Shown: positions 15,882 through 23,166 of the stretch, piece after piece
Position numbering within the stretch: position 1 is the stretch's first letter
How the letters are laid out: each line of letters opens with the position of its first letter
Made by a program: the position numbers and the translations under genes
Assembly (NCBI GenBank): GCA_025928435.1
Contig: JAICJM010000037.1
Span: forward strand, 1-26,578
Origin: Thermoleophilia bacterium
GTDB lineage: Bacteria > Actinomycetota > Thermoleophilia > Gaiellales > JAICJC01
Direction: 5' to 3'
Length of the DNA stretch: 26,578 nt
Notes under the pieces: model-generated
What the model saw: only the letters and a program-made list of their open reading frames with translations
Databases searched by the model: none
Told to the model about the DNA's origin: nothing

Positions 15882-16136
15882 TCAGCCTGCGGCCGCGGCC
15901 GCATCGAGGCGGCGATGCAGCTCGGCCACGTCGACGTGGTACTTGAACGCCTTGCGTCCCGCCACGAACACGACCGGGATCTGCTCCCGGTAGGCCGCCT
16001 CGAGCTCGTCGTCGCCGGTGATGTCCACCTCGATGAGGTCGAACCCGCGAGCCTCGCGCTCGCGGACGAGGATCTCCTTGGCCACGTCGCACAGGTGGCA
16101 CCCCGCCGCCGAGTAGACGCGCACCTCGACGCTCAC
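15882..16136 (-). CDS. Glutaredoxin-like (DUF836) thioredoxin-fold protein
   Basis: An 84-aa thioredoxin-fold protein. It starts VSVEVRVYSAAGCHLCDVAK, with the redox CxxC motif (C-H-L-C, residues about 13-16), then VDITGDDELEAAYREQIPVV containing the cis-Pro, and ends in an Ala-rich helix. This matches the small glutaredoxin-like/DUF836 group, likely a thiol-disulfide oxidoreductase. Start GTG 16136 overlaps the tsaD stop in GTGA, so it is coupled to tsaD; an open frame upstream of it belongs to another frame of tsaD. Next downstream is rex, after about 89 bases. Confidence 0.82.
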   Translation of the reverse strand: MSVEVRVYSAAGCHLCDVAKEILVREREARGFDLIEVDITGDDELEAAYREQIPVVFVAGRKAFKYHVDVAELHRRLDAAAAAG

Positions 16137-17116
16137 GACGCGGTCGCGTATGCGTCCCGGCCCAGGTAGCCAGGGAACGCGATCGGGTCGGTGTAGCGGG
16201 CGGCGCTCGCGATCATCGCCGCGTTGTCGGTGCAGAGCTCCGGCGCGACCAGGGCCAGGCGCACGCCCAGCTTCCGGCACCGGTCGGCGAACGCCTCCCG
16301 CAGGGCGCCGTTGCGGGCAACCCCGCCGACCACGGCCAGGGTCGTCGCCCCGGTGTCCACGACCGCCGAGGCGGTGCGCTCGAGGAGCGAGCGGACGATC
16401 GCCGCCTGGTAGGAGGCCGCCAGGTCGGCATGATCGGCGTCGGGCTCGCGCGCGAGGGCGTAGCGCAGGGCGGTCTTCAGGCCGCTGAACGAGAGGTCGT
16501 AGCCCGGCTTGCCCGACATGCCGGTGGGAAACGCGTGGGCCTCCGGGTCGCCGCCGGCCGCGAGCCGCTCGAGCTTCGCCCCGCCCGGATACCCGAGGCC
16601 GAGCAGGCGGGCGCCCTTGTCGAACGCCTCGCCGGCGGCGTCGTCGAGCGTTCCGCCGATCACGCGGTAGCCGCGGCGGTCGGTGACCTCGACGATCAGC
16701 GTGTGGCCGCCAGAGGCAAGCAGGGCCAGGAACGGCGGCTCGACCGGGTCGGGCGCGAGGTAGAGCGCCGCCAGGTGGCCGTGCAGGTGGTCGACCGGGA
16801 TCAACGGGAGCCCGCGGGCGAACGCGATCGCCTTGGCGGCCGAAAGCCCGACGAGGAGCGCCCCGATCAGGCCCGGCCCCTCCGTCACCGCCACCGACTC
16901 GATGTCGTCCAGCGTCGCGCCCGCCTCCGCCAGCGCCTCCTCGACCACCGGGACGACGAGCTCCAGGTGCCGCCGCGACGCCACCTCCGGAACGACGCCA
17001 CCATAGCGCGCGTGCAGCTGCGCCTGCGACGAGACCACGTTCGCACGCACCACACCGTCGGCGGTGACGACCGCCGCCGCCGTCTCGTCGCAGGACGTCT
17101 CGATGCCGAGGATCAC
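16133..17116 (-). CDS. tsaD: tRNA N6-adenosine threonylcarbamoyltransferase TsaD
   Basis: A 327-aa ASKHA-fold protein that transfers the threonylcarbamoyl group to A37 of ANN-decoding tRNAs (t6A). It starts at the conserved VILGIETSCDETAAAVV and contains HARYGGVVPEVASRRHLE, VTEGPGLIGALLVGL, the metal-binding HLHGH, LLASGGHTLIVEV, FDKGARLLGLGYPGG, SFSGLKTALRY, VVGGVARNGALRE and CTDNAAMIA. All known active-site elements are present and the length is normal. Start GTG 17116 overlaps the rimI stop in GTGA. It works with TsaB and TsaE, encoded just upstream; TsaC/TsaC2 is not in the window. Confidence 0.96.
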   Translation of the reverse strand: MILGIETSCDETAAAVVTADGVVRANVVSSQAQLHARYGGVVPEVASRRHLELVVPVVEEALAEAGATLDDIESVAVTEGPGLIGALLVGLSAAKAIAFARGLPLIPVDHLHGHLAALYLAPDPVEPPFLALLASGGHTLIVEVTDRRGYRVIGGTLDDAAGEAFDKGARLLGLGYPGGAKLERLAAGGDPEAHAFPTGMSGKPGYDLSFSGLKTALRYALAREPDADHADLAASYQAAIVRSLLERTASAVVDTGATTLAVVGGVARNGALREAFADRCRKLGVRLALVAPELCTDNAAMIASAARYTDPIAFPGYLGRDAYATAS

Positions 17117-17568
17117 GCGGGCTCGGGGTCGCGCCACATGATGAGCGCGTCCTCGCGGTTGTCCGTGTAGTAGCCCCTGCGCACGCCGGTGGCCACGAAC
17201 CCGAGCGACTCGTACAGGTGGATCGCGATGCGATTGGAGACGCGCACCTCGAGCGTGTAGCCGCGCTCGATGTCGTCGCCGGTCAGCTCGAACAGCTTGT
17301 CGAGCAGCGCCCGGGCGACCCCGCGCCCGCGCCAGGCCGGGTCGACGGCGACGTTCATCACGTGCCACGCGTCCACGTACCGGGCGACGATCAGATACCC
17401 GAGCATGTCCTCACCCTGGAAGGCGCCGAGGCAGATGCCGCTCGGCTTCGAGAGCTCGCCCGCGAACATCGACCGCGACCAGGGGGTCGGGTACGAGGCC
17501 CGCTCGACCTCCTCGATCGCGTCCAGGTCCGACGTCTTCAGCGGCCGCAGCTCGACGGCGGTGATCAT
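17113..17568 (-). CDS. rimI: Ribosomal-protein alanine N-acetyltransferase RimI-like GNAT
   Basis: A 151-aa GNAT-fold acetyltransferase. Motif A is VMNVAVDPAWRGRGVARALL, with R-G-R-G-V-A as the acetyl-CoA pyrophosphate loop. TLEVRVSNRIAIHLYESLGF and RRGYYTDNREDALIMW are the C-terminal substrate-side segments typical of RimI, which acetylates the N-terminus of ribosomal protein bS18. In many bacteria rimI lies between tsaB and tsaD, as here. Start ATG 17568 overlaps the tsaB stop in ATGA and its own stop overlaps the tsaD start, so the three are translationally coupled. Confidence 0.92.
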   Translation of the reverse strand: MITAVELRPLKTSDLDAIEEVERASYPTPWSRSMFAGELSKPSGICLGAFQGEDMLGYLIVARYVDAWHVMNVAVDPAWRGRGVARALLDKLFELTGDDIERGYTLEVRVSNRIAIHLYESLGFVATGVRRGYYTDNREDALIMWRDPEPA

Positions 17569-18188
17569 CCGGCCGCCTTCATCGCGAGACTGCGGTCGGC
17601 GTCCGGCGCGCGCAGGTAGCACGGCTCGGGCGGGCCGGCGGCCGCGGCCAGCGCGGCGTGATGGCGGGCGTGCGGGACGTGCAGCGGGGAGTCGTCGGGC
17701 GGGATGCGGGCGCCGGCGGCCTCGAGCACATCGCGGTAGCGAACGGCCCCGTCGCCGACGACGGTCGCGCCGGCCGGGAGCAGCGCCGCGAGCGCGGCCG
17801 GATCGACGGCCTGCGGCTCGATCCCCGGCCCGCCGCAGAAGACCTCGCCCCGCCGGGCGTCGATGCAGGCCACGTCCACCTCGCCGGGGGCGCGCAGCGC
17901 GGCGAGCGTCGAGACGCCGCGGACGGGCACGCCCAGTGCGAAGCCGAGCGCGCGCGCCGTCGCCAGACCGATGCGCAGGCCGGTGAACGTGCCCGGGCCG
18001 GTGCCGGCGACGATCAGGTCGACGTCGCCCGGCGCCATGCCGGCACGCTCGAGCAGGCCGTGCACGTCGTCGAGCAGCCGCTGGGCGCCGACGGAGCGGC
18101 CGGCACTCGCCGACTCCCCCAGCACCTCGCCGTCCGAGCTCACGCAGGCCGTCGCGACGTCGGTCGCGGTATCAAACGAGAGGGTCAC
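17565..18188 (-). CDS. tsaB: tRNA threonylcarbamoyladenosine biosynthesis protein TsaB
   Basis: A 207-aa ASKHA-fold partner of TsaD, essential for t6A complex formation. It begins VTLSFDTATDVATACVSSDG, contains AGTGPGTFTGLRIGLATARAL (seen in pieces: GTGPGTFTG and RIGLATARAL) and GVSTLAALRAP, and has ACIDARRGEVF where E. coli TsaB-like proteins have their conserved DARxxEVY. I start at GTG 18188 because the family begins at this first strand. An ATG at 18212 would add eight unlikely residues. It overlaps the end of tsaE by 17 bases. The C-terminus carries YLRAPDADRS, a family-typical tail. Confidence 0.93.
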   Translation of the reverse strand: MTLSFDTATDVATACVSSDGEVLGESASAGRSVGAQRLLDDVHGLLERAGMAPGDVDLIVAGTGPGTFTGLRIGLATARALGFALGVPVRGVSTLAALRAPGEVDVACIDARRGEVFCGGPGIEPQAVDPAALAALLPAGATVVGDGAVRYRDVLEAAGARIPPDDSPLHVPHARHHAALAAAAGPPEPCYLRAPDADRSLAMKAAG

Positions 18189-18585
18189 CAATCGCGTGGA
18201 GCAGCTCCGCATCGTTGCTTCGAAGCTCGATCAGCCTAGCATCGCCCTCCCCCACCCGCAGTTCGACCAGCAGGCGCGGCGGGGGCAGCATGCCCACGCC
18301 GGCGTCGGGCCACTCGACGAAGCAGATGGTGCCGTCGAAGTACGGCTCGAGATCGGCAGCCTCCTCGACCGTGACGCCGGCCGAGCGGTAGAGGTCGAGG
18401 TGGGCGACCGGCACGCCCGCCGTCCGGTAGAGGTTGCCGACGGTGTACGTGGGGCTCGTGACGGGCCCCGCCACCCCCAGCGCCCGGCAGGCGCCGCGGA
18501 CGAACACCGTCTTCCCGACGCCCAGATCGCCCGAGACGTGGACGACGTCGCCGGCGGCGAGCACGGCCGCCACGGCCGCGCCCAC
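18172..18585 (-). CDS. tsaE: tRNA threonylcarbamoyladenosine biosynthesis ATPase TsaE
   Basis: A 137-aa P-loop ATPase that activates the TsaBD complex in t6A synthesis. The Walker A motif SGDLGVGKTVFVRG is near residues 18-31, followed by VTSPTYTVGNLYR, HLDLYRSA (Walker B region) and CFVEWPDAG, all characteristic of TsaE. The GTG at 18585 is the only usable start in this frame before the UDG stop 19 bases away. The encoded N-terminus is shorter than usual, because family-like residues (SSADDTER) lie just upstream of it without a start codon. Order UDG, tsaE, tsaB, rimI, tsaD suggests one transcript. Confidence 0.93.
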   Translation of the reverse strand: MGAAVAAVLAAGDVVHVSGDLGVGKTVFVRGACRALGVAGPVTSPTYTVGNLYRTAGVPVAHLDLYRSAGVTVEEAADLEPYFDGTICFVEWPDAGVGMLPPPRLLVELRVGEGDARLIELRSNDAELLHAIGDPLV

Positions 18586-18604
18586 GCGCTCGGTGTCGTC
18601 GGCG

Positions 18605-19291
18605 CTAGAAGAGCCCCAGCTGCGCGTATTCGGGCTCGGGCTCGGCGACCGGGGGCGGCGCCTCGCGGGCCACCGGCGGCGGGGGCGGCGGCGCCGCGGG
18701 CACGCCGGTCAGCAGCTCGGGCAGCTTGGCGAAGTCGGCCCGCAGGGTCTCCATCATCGCCGGCGTGTAGAGCGCGGCGGCCGGGTGGAAGATCGGGTAG
18801 AGCACGAGGTCGACGCCCGCGATCCGGCGCGGCTGGGCGCGGCCGTGGACGCGGGTGATCCCGTGCGGCTGCCCGGACAGGAGCTTCGTCGCGAAGTTGC
18901 CGAGCGTGCAGATCACCTTCGGCCGGATCAGCTCGACCTGAGCGAAGAGATGCCCCTCGCAGGCGGCGATCTCGTCCGGCTGGGGGTCTCGGTTGCCGGG
19001 CGGACGGCACTTCAGCACATTGGCGATGTAGACCTGCGAGCGCGCCAGACCGATCGAGCCGAGCAGCGACTCGAGCACCTTGCCGGCCTGGCCGACGAAG
19101 GGCGCGCCCTGCCTGTCCTCGTGATAGCCGGGGGCCTCGCCCACGAACATCAGGTCGGAGTCGGGATGGCCCGAGCCCACGACCACCTGCGTCCGGGTGC
19201 GGGCGAGCGCGCACTTCTGGCATCCCTGCCACTCGGCTGTCAGCCGATCGAGCTCGGCCGCGCGGACGGGTGCTTCGCTCACGGTCCGCAT
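18605..19291 (-). CDS. Family 4 uracil-DNA glycosylase (4Fe-4S type)
   Basis: A 228-aa DNA-repair enzyme that excises uracil from DNA. The four iron-sulfur Cys are visible: CQKC near residue 25, then LKCRPPGNRDP and ACEGHLF. Catalytic-site segments are FVGEAPGYHEDRQGAPFVGQ, TLGNFATKLL and the uracil-contacting HPAAALY. The C-terminal ~40 residues are Pro/Glu-rich and end EYAQLGLF; that terminal motif resembles sliding-clamp-binding peptides (Q-x2-L/I-x2-F-F-like), which is inference. Start ATG 19291 follows GGGTGAC. It precedes tsaE by 19 bases, as in several actinobacteria. Confidence 0.93.
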   Translation of the reverse strand: MRTVSEAPVRAAELDRLTAEWQGCQKCALARTRTQVVVGSGHPDSDLMFVGEAPGYHEDRQGAPFVGQAGKVLESLLGSIGLARSQVYIANVLKCRPPGNRDPQPDEIAACEGHLFAQVELIRPKVICTLGNFATKLLSGQPHGITRVHGRAQPRRIAGVDLVLYPIFHPAAALYTPAMMETLRADFAKLPELLTGVPAAPPPPPPVAREAPPPVAEPEPEYAQLGLF

Positions 19292-19313
19292 TGTGTCACC
19301 CGGTTCGGACGCT

Positions 19314-19520
19314 TCAGTGGCCGCAGCCGCAGCTGCCGCCGCAACATCCACCGCCGCCACCGCCGCCGGCCATCACGGGCCGCGGAGTGGCGAACGAGGA
19401 CAGCAGGCGCGTGACCGTCGAGGCGCCACAGTCGGGGCAGCGGACGTCGTCCGCGTCGCTCCGCACCAGCTCCTCGAACGTGCCCGAGCAGTCGGCGCAC
19501 AGGTACTCGTAGATCGGCAT
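19314..19520 (-). CDS. FmdB-family zinc-ribbon protein
   Basis: A 68-aa protein starting MPIYEYLCADCSGTFEEL, followed by RCPDCGA. The two CxxC knuckles (residues about 8-11 and 28-31) form the zinc ribbon of the FmdB/CxxC_CxxC_SSSS putative regulatory family. The tail is unusual: seven Gly, then CCGGSCGCGH, with four more Cys and a His that could bind metal. Function in this family is unsettled. Start ATG 19520 is the family start. A TATGCT hexamer seven bases upstream would make its transcript leaderless or nearly so. Confidence 0.85.
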   Translation of the reverse strand: MPIYEYLCADCSGTFEELVRSDADDVRCPDCGASTVTRLLSSFATPRPVMAGGGGGGGCCGGSCGCGH

Positions 19521-19526
19521 GGGCGA

Positions 19527-19546
19527 AGCATACCGGCCGCTATGCT
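19527..19546. promoter_or_regulatory. Symmetric divergent promoter/operator candidate between fmdB-like and pantothenate genes
   Basis: AGCATA-C-CGGCCG-C-TATGCT is a 20-base palindrome with one mismatched pair (C/C). It places a TATGCT -10-like hexamer on each strand. The minus-strand one would initiate at about 19520, the A of the fmdB-like ATG. The plus-strand one would initiate near 19553, upstream of the DUF2520 gene. No good -35 is visible for either, so a regulator-binding palindrome is an alternative reading. Confidence 0.45.
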
Positions 19547-19586
19547 GAGCCTGCGAGCCTGGTATCCGCCACGGAACTGGAGCCCA

Positions 19587-20309
19587 TTGCACCGAAGCAC
19601 CGTCGTCATCGGCGCGGGCCGCGTCGGCACCGTCGTCGCCGCGCGCCTCGGCGCCCGCCTCGTCGCCAGAGACGAGGATCCCGACCTGGGCGGCTGCCGC
19701 CTGCTCCTGATCGCGACCCCGGACTCGGCCATCGCCGAGGTGTGCAGCGCCCTCGCGCCGCGGCTGGAGCCCGGCGCCGGCGTCGTCCACTTCTCGGGCG
19801 GGACGAGCATCGCCGCCCTCGACGCCGCCCCCGGCCCGCGCGCCTGCGTGCACCCGCTCCAGACCGTCTGGCCCGAGCGCGGCCCCGGCCAGCTCGACGG
19901 CGCCCATGCGGCCGTCACCGGCGACTGGGAGCTCGGCGCCGACCTGGCGCGTGCGCTCGGGATGACCCCGTTCGCGCTCGCCGACGAGTGCAAGCCGACC
20001 TACCACGCCGCCTCCGTGTTCGCCTCGAACTACGTCGTCACGCTCACGCACGCTGCGGTGTCGCTGCTCGAGCGGTGCGGCCTCGAGCGGGAGACGGCCC
20101 TGGCCGCGCTGGGCCCGCTCCAGCACCGCACGATCGAGGTCGCCGGAGCGCCGCCGACGGGCCCGATCGCCCGGGGCGACGCGGCCACCGTCGCCGCTCA
20201 CCTGGGCGCCGTCGGGCCCGAGCTCGAGCCCCTCTACCGGGCGCTCGGGCGCGCCACCCTGCCCATCGTGCCGCCCGCGGGCGCGGCAGCCGTCCGGGAG
20301 CTCCTGTGA
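19587..20309 (+). CDS. Rossmann-like and DUF2520 domain protein
   Basis: A 240-aa NAD(P)-type protein. The N-terminal Rossmann domain begins STVVIGAGRVGTVVAARLGA, with G-x-G-x-x-G, then LLLIATPDSAIAEV and VVHFSGGTS. The C-terminal DUF2520 helical domain (AADLARALGMTPF-like ALGMTPFALADECKPTYHAA, SVFASNYVVTLTHAA) is related to 6-phosphogluconate dehydrogenase-like folds. The family usually sits directly upstream of panC in actinobacteria, and it has been suspected of a role in pantothenate synthesis, for example as a ketopantoate reductase-like enzyme; this is inference. I chose TTG 19587, preceded by GGAG; the upstream ATG 19542 lies inside the symmetric -10 and would add 15 unlike residues. 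It overlaps panC in GTGA. Confidence 0.8.
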   Translation: MHRSTVVIGAGRVGTVVAARLGARLVARDEDPDLGGCRLLLIATPDSAIAEVCSALAPRLEPGAGVVHFSGGTSIAALDAAPGPRACVHPLQTVWPERGPGQLDGAHAAVTGDWELGADLARALGMTPFALADECKPTYHAASVFASNYVVTLTHAAVSLLERCGLERETALAALGPLQHRTIEVAGAPPTGPIARGDAATVAAHLGAVGPELEPLYRALGRATLPIVPPAGAAAVRELL

Positions 20310-21028
20310 GGACCGGCCTCGTCCCGACCATGGGCGCGCTGCACGGCGGCCACCGCGCCCTGTTGCGTGCCGCCCGGGCCGAGTGCGACCGCGTCGTGAT
20401 GAGCCTGTTCGTGAACCCGACCCAGTTCGGGCCGGGCGAGGACCTCGACCGCTACCCCCGCGACGAGGCCGGCGACCGCGCCATCGCGTCCGAGGAGGGC
20501 GTCGACGAGGTGTACGCGCCCGGGGTGGCGGAGATGTACCCGGACGGCTTCACGACCACCGTGTCGGTCGGCGAGCTCGGACGCGTGTTCGAGGGCGCCG
20601 AGCGCCCCGGCCACTTCGACGGCGTCGCGACTGTCGTGCTGAAGCTCTTCACGCGCGTGCGCCCGGACGTGGCCTACTTCGGCCGCAAGGACGCCCAGCA
20701 GCTCGCGGTCATCCGGCGGATGACGGCCGACCTCGACGTCGACGTGGCCATCCGGGCGGTCGGCACCGTCCGCGAGCCTGACGGGCTCGCGATCTCGTCC
20801 CGCAACGTCTATCTCTCACCCCCGGAGCGGCAGGCGGCGCCGTCGCTCCATCGTGCGCTGCTCGCCCGCGACCCGTCGGCCTGCGAGGGCGAGCTCGACT
20901 ACCTGGCCGTCGTCGATCCGGACACCTTCACGCCCACCCAGCCGCGGCCCGGCGCCCTCGTCATCGGCGCCGCCCGGTTCGGCGGCACCCGCCTGATCGA
21001 CAACATCGCCCTCGAGGAGGCGTCATGA
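20306..21028 (+). CDS. panC: Pantothenate synthetase PanC (short form)
   Basis: A 240-aa enzyme that condenses pantoate and beta-alanine using ATP. The nucleotidyltransferase core is intact: LVPTMGALHGGHRALL (the HxGH motif), VNPTQFGPGEDLDRYPR, GHFDGVATVVLKLF, AYFGRKDAQQL, and the KMSKS-like region REPDGLAISSRNVYL. The C-terminal domain is unusually short: after SPPERQAAPSLHRALLAR only about ten residues separate it from LDYLAVVDPDTF, where typical PanC proteins have roughly 40. Hence 240 aa rather than about 280. The end, RLIDNIAL, is normal, so this is an internal deletion rather than truncation. Start GTG 20306 overlaps the previous stop; the stop overlaps panB in ATGA. Confidence 0.93.
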   Translation: MRTGLVPTMGALHGGHRALLRAARAECDRVVMSLFVNPTQFGPGEDLDRYPRDEAGDRAIASEEGVDEVYAPGVAEMYPDGFTTTVSVGELGRVFEGAERPGHFDGVATVVLKLFTRVRPDVAYFGRKDAQQLAVIRRMTADLDVDVAIRAVGTVREPDGLAISSRNVYLSPPERQAAPSLHRALLARDPSACEGELDYLAVVDPDTFTPTQPRPGALVIGAARFGGTRLIDNIALEEAS

Positions 21029-21912
21029 AGATCTCGCTGCCCCAGCTCCACGACATGAAGCTGGCCGGAACCCCGATCGTGATGGTGACGGCCTACGACC
21101 ACCCCAGCGGCCGCATCGTCGACCAGGCCGGCGTGGACATGGTGCTCGTCGGCGACTCGGCCGCGAACACGGTGCTCGGCCACGACGCCGTCTCGACGGT
21201 CGGCGCGACGATGGACGAGCTGCTCGTCCTCACCCGCGCGGTCTCCCGCGCCTGCACGCGCCCGCTCGTGATCGGGGACCTCCCGTTCATGTCGTACCAG
21301 GTCTCCGACGAGGACGCGGTGCGAAACGGCGGCCGCTTCATCAAGGAGGCGGGCGCCGACGCGGTGAAGCTCGAGGGCGGCGGCCAGTCGGTGCAGCGGG
21401 CAGCGGCGCTCACCGCGGCGGGAATCCCGGTGGTGGGCCACATCGGCCTGACCCCACAGACCGCCACGTTCCTGGGCGGGCACAAGGCCCAGGGGCGGCA
21501 GTGGCAGCAGGCCAAGGCGCTCTACGACTCCGCCGTGGCGCTCCAGGCCGCCGGCTGCTTCGCGATCGTGCTCGAGTGCGTCCCCGAGCCCGTCGCCGCG
21601 GCCATCACCCGCCGCCTGACGATCCCGACGATCGGCATCGGCTCCGGGGCGGCCTGCGACGGGCAGGTGCTCGTGCTCCACGACCTGCTCGACATCCGCC
21701 CCGACTCCGACTTCATGCCGAAGTTCGTGAAGCAGTTCGCCCACATCGGCCCCGCGATGCGCGAGGGCGTCGCCGCCTACGCGAACGAGGTCCGGTCGCG
21801 GTCATATCCGGCCCCCGAGCACACCTACGCGATCGACCCCGACCAGCTCTCGGCGTTCGAGATCGCGGTCGAGGCCGGCGCGGGCGGCGACAACGTCCTC
21901 GCGGACTGGTAG
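21025..21912 (+). CDS. panB: 3-methyl-2-oxobutanoate hydroxymethyltransferase PanB
   Basis: A 295-aa TIM-barrel enzyme that transfers a hydroxymethyl group from 5,10-methylene-THF to ketoisovalerate, the first step of pantoate synthesis. Motifs: VMVTAYDHPSGRIVDQAG, VLVGDSAANTVLGHD (Mg-binding Asp), LPFMSYQ, GADAVKLEGG, GHIGLTPQ, VLECVPEPVAAAIT, IGIGSGAACDGQVLV and HDLLD. The C-terminal extension (about 25 residues, DPDQLSAFEIAVEA) is modestly longer than in E. coli. Start ATG 21025 is coupled to panC through a 4-base overlap. DUF2520, panC and panB form one plus-strand operon. Confidence 0.96.
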   Translation: MKISLPQLHDMKLAGTPIVMVTAYDHPSGRIVDQAGVDMVLVGDSAANTVLGHDAVSTVGATMDELLVLTRAVSRACTRPLVIGDLPFMSYQVSDEDAVRNGGRFIKEAGADAVKLEGGGQSVQRAAALTAAGIPVVGHIGLTPQTATFLGGHKAQGRQWQQAKALYDSAVALQAAGCFAIVLECVPEPVAAAITRRLTIPTIGIGSGAACDGQVLVLHDLLDIRPDSDFMPKFVKQFAHIGPAMREGVAAYANEVRSRSYPAPEHTYAIDPDQLSAFEIAVEAGAGGDNVLADW

Positions 21913-21932
21913 GCGGCCTCTAGGATGGCGGC

Positions 21933-22322
21933 ATGACGACCTACCTCCACACCATGGTTCGCATCACCGACGCCGAGAAGAGCGGCAGGTTCTACGAGGC
22001 GCTCGGGTTCCAGAAGGGCAAGGAGTCGCCGATCGTCCGCAACGGCGAGCTCGAGGCGACCAACTACTTCTACGGCCTGCCCGGCCAGCCCGACGTGCTC
22101 GAGCTGACGCTCAACCACGACGGCCGCACGTACGAGATGGGGACCGGCTACGGCCACATCGCGATCGGCGTCGACGACCTCGACGGGACGCTCGAGCGGC
22201 TGAAGGCGCAGGGCATCGAGCCCGAGAAGCCGCCGTACCAGGTCAGCGAGGGCGGCTCCTTCCTCTGCTTCGTGCGCGACCCGGATGGCTATCGAATCGA
22301 GATTGTTGAACGAGCTGCTTAG
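21933..22322 (+). CDS. Glyoxalase/VOC-superfamily protein (lactoylglutathione lyase-like)
   Basis: A 129-aa vicinal-oxygen-chelate protein with two beta-alpha-beta-beta-beta repeats. It reads YLHTMVRITDAEKSGRFYEAL, LELTLNHDG, GYGHIAIGVDDLDGTLERL and CFVRDPDGYRIEIVE. The His in LHT, Glu in ELT, His in GHIA and Glu in IEI match the four metal ligands of glyoxalase I, so methylglyoxal-thiol detoxification is the most likely role. Actinobacteria generally use thiols other than glutathione. Start ATG 21933 follows AGGATGG. It lies 20 bases after panB and may share its transcript. Confidence 0.87.
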   Translation: MTTYLHTMVRITDAEKSGRFYEALGFQKGKESPIVRNGELEATNYFYGLPGQPDVLELTLNHDGRTYEMGTGYGHIAIGVDDLDGTLERLKAQGIEPEKPPYQVSEGGSFLCFVRDPDGYRIEIVERAA

Positions 22323-22411
22323 CGGCCGTGCGATTCCGAGTCGCTTGAGTTGACGCTGACAGGCGGGCGAGTCGTCATCCACCATCCGCTTCGCGGCCTA
22401 CGATCAATCCG

Positions 22412-22879
22412 ATGGCCGACGTTCCACCCTCGCCGTTCGAGCTGTACAAGATGGCCGTGGAGATGGCCGACAGAATCTCCGCGCGACGCGGCACCGCAAA
22501 TGGCTTCTTTCTCACTCTGCACACCGGGCTCGCCGGGTTCGCCGGTCTCGTCATCGCCACGCGGTCGGCGGAAAGTACGCACCCGGACAAGTTCGGTCTT
22601 GTACTCACGGCCGTTGTGGGACTCATCCTCTGTGCGGCGTGGGGTCTCCTCATCCGCAGCTACAGGCTGTTGAACACGGCGAAGTTCCAGGTGATCAACG
22701 AGCTAGAAGCGGGATTCGCCTTCCAGCCGTTCAAGCGGGAGTGGGATCTCCTAAAGGAGGAAGACCCCATCTCGATGAAGAAGCCGCGCTACGCCGAGTT
22801 GAGCGTGGTGGAAATCACCGTGCCCCTGGCCTTCGCGGCCGTGTACGTCGCCCTCGGTATCAGGGCGCTAATGCTGTGA
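22412..22879 (+). CDS. RipA-family-like small membrane protein (three helices)
   Basis: A 155-aa protein. The N-terminal amphipathic segment FELYKMAVEMADRISARRG is followed by hydrophobic helices at about 31-49 and 61-81, then a conserved-looking cytosolic stretch (RSYRLLNTAKFQVINELEAG, FQPFKREWDLLKEE), and a third helix at about 131-151. This layout and the LN-x-AKF-x-VI-x-x-LE pattern match what I know as RipA-family octameric membrane proteins, a group of unknown biochemical role in most bacteria. Start ATG 22412; a TACGAT hexamer eight bases upstream would give a leaderless message. The next gene overlaps its stop in GTGA, so the two are coupled. GC content is visibly lower than in the upstream pan operon. 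Confidence 0.62.
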   Translation: MADVPPSPFELYKMAVEMADRISARRGTANGFFLTLHTGLAGFAGLVIATRSAESTHPDKFGLVLTAVVGLILCAAWGLLIRSYRLLNTAKFQVINELEAGFAFQPFKREWDLLKEEDPISMKKPRYAELSVVEITVPLAFAAVYVALGIRALML

Positions 22880-23160
22880 ACTACCTTCGGGACACCGCCG
22901 AAGCGATCCGCCAGAAGGTCCCTACCCACCTGTTGCCGGACGAGGACAGCGCGACCCTATTCCTGCTGTATGCCGTGCTCGCTCGCGCGAAGGGCACTTC
23001 AGTCACCCGCGAAGACGTCCACAACGCCTGGGTGGCGTGGATGCTGATCCAGGGCAACGAGGGCCACGAGTCGATGGTCCCGTTCTCGAAGCTTGGCCCG
23101 GACACGCGCCGCGAGGATGAGCCCTTCGTCGAAGCAATCCGGTCAGTGGCCAGCCATTGA
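22876..23160 (+). CDS. Small DUF7701-like protein
   Basis: A 94-aa soluble, mainly helical protein starting VNYLRDTAEAIRQKVPTHLL and containing LFLLYAVLARAKGTSVTRED, VHNAWVAWM and EDEPFVEAIRSVAS. It resembles a small uncharacterised actinobacterial family I associate with the label DUF7701, but I am not certain of that assignment. No catalytic motif is visible. The GTG start overlaps the stop of the RipA-like gene by four bases, so both are produced from one message. The stop is seven bases from the stop of the convergent TIR-like gene. Confidence 0.55.
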   Translation: MNYLRDTAEAIRQKVPTHLLPDEDSATLFLLYAVLARAKGTSVTREDVHNAWVAWMLIQGNEGHESMVPFSKLGPDTRREDEPFVEAIRSVASH

Positions 23161-23166
23161 CGGCCG

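Noticed and set aside
22319..22582. Minus-strand frame opposite the start of the RipA-like gene
   Set aside because: It is Arg/Gly-rich and antisense to a gene with clear membrane helices and coupled translation.
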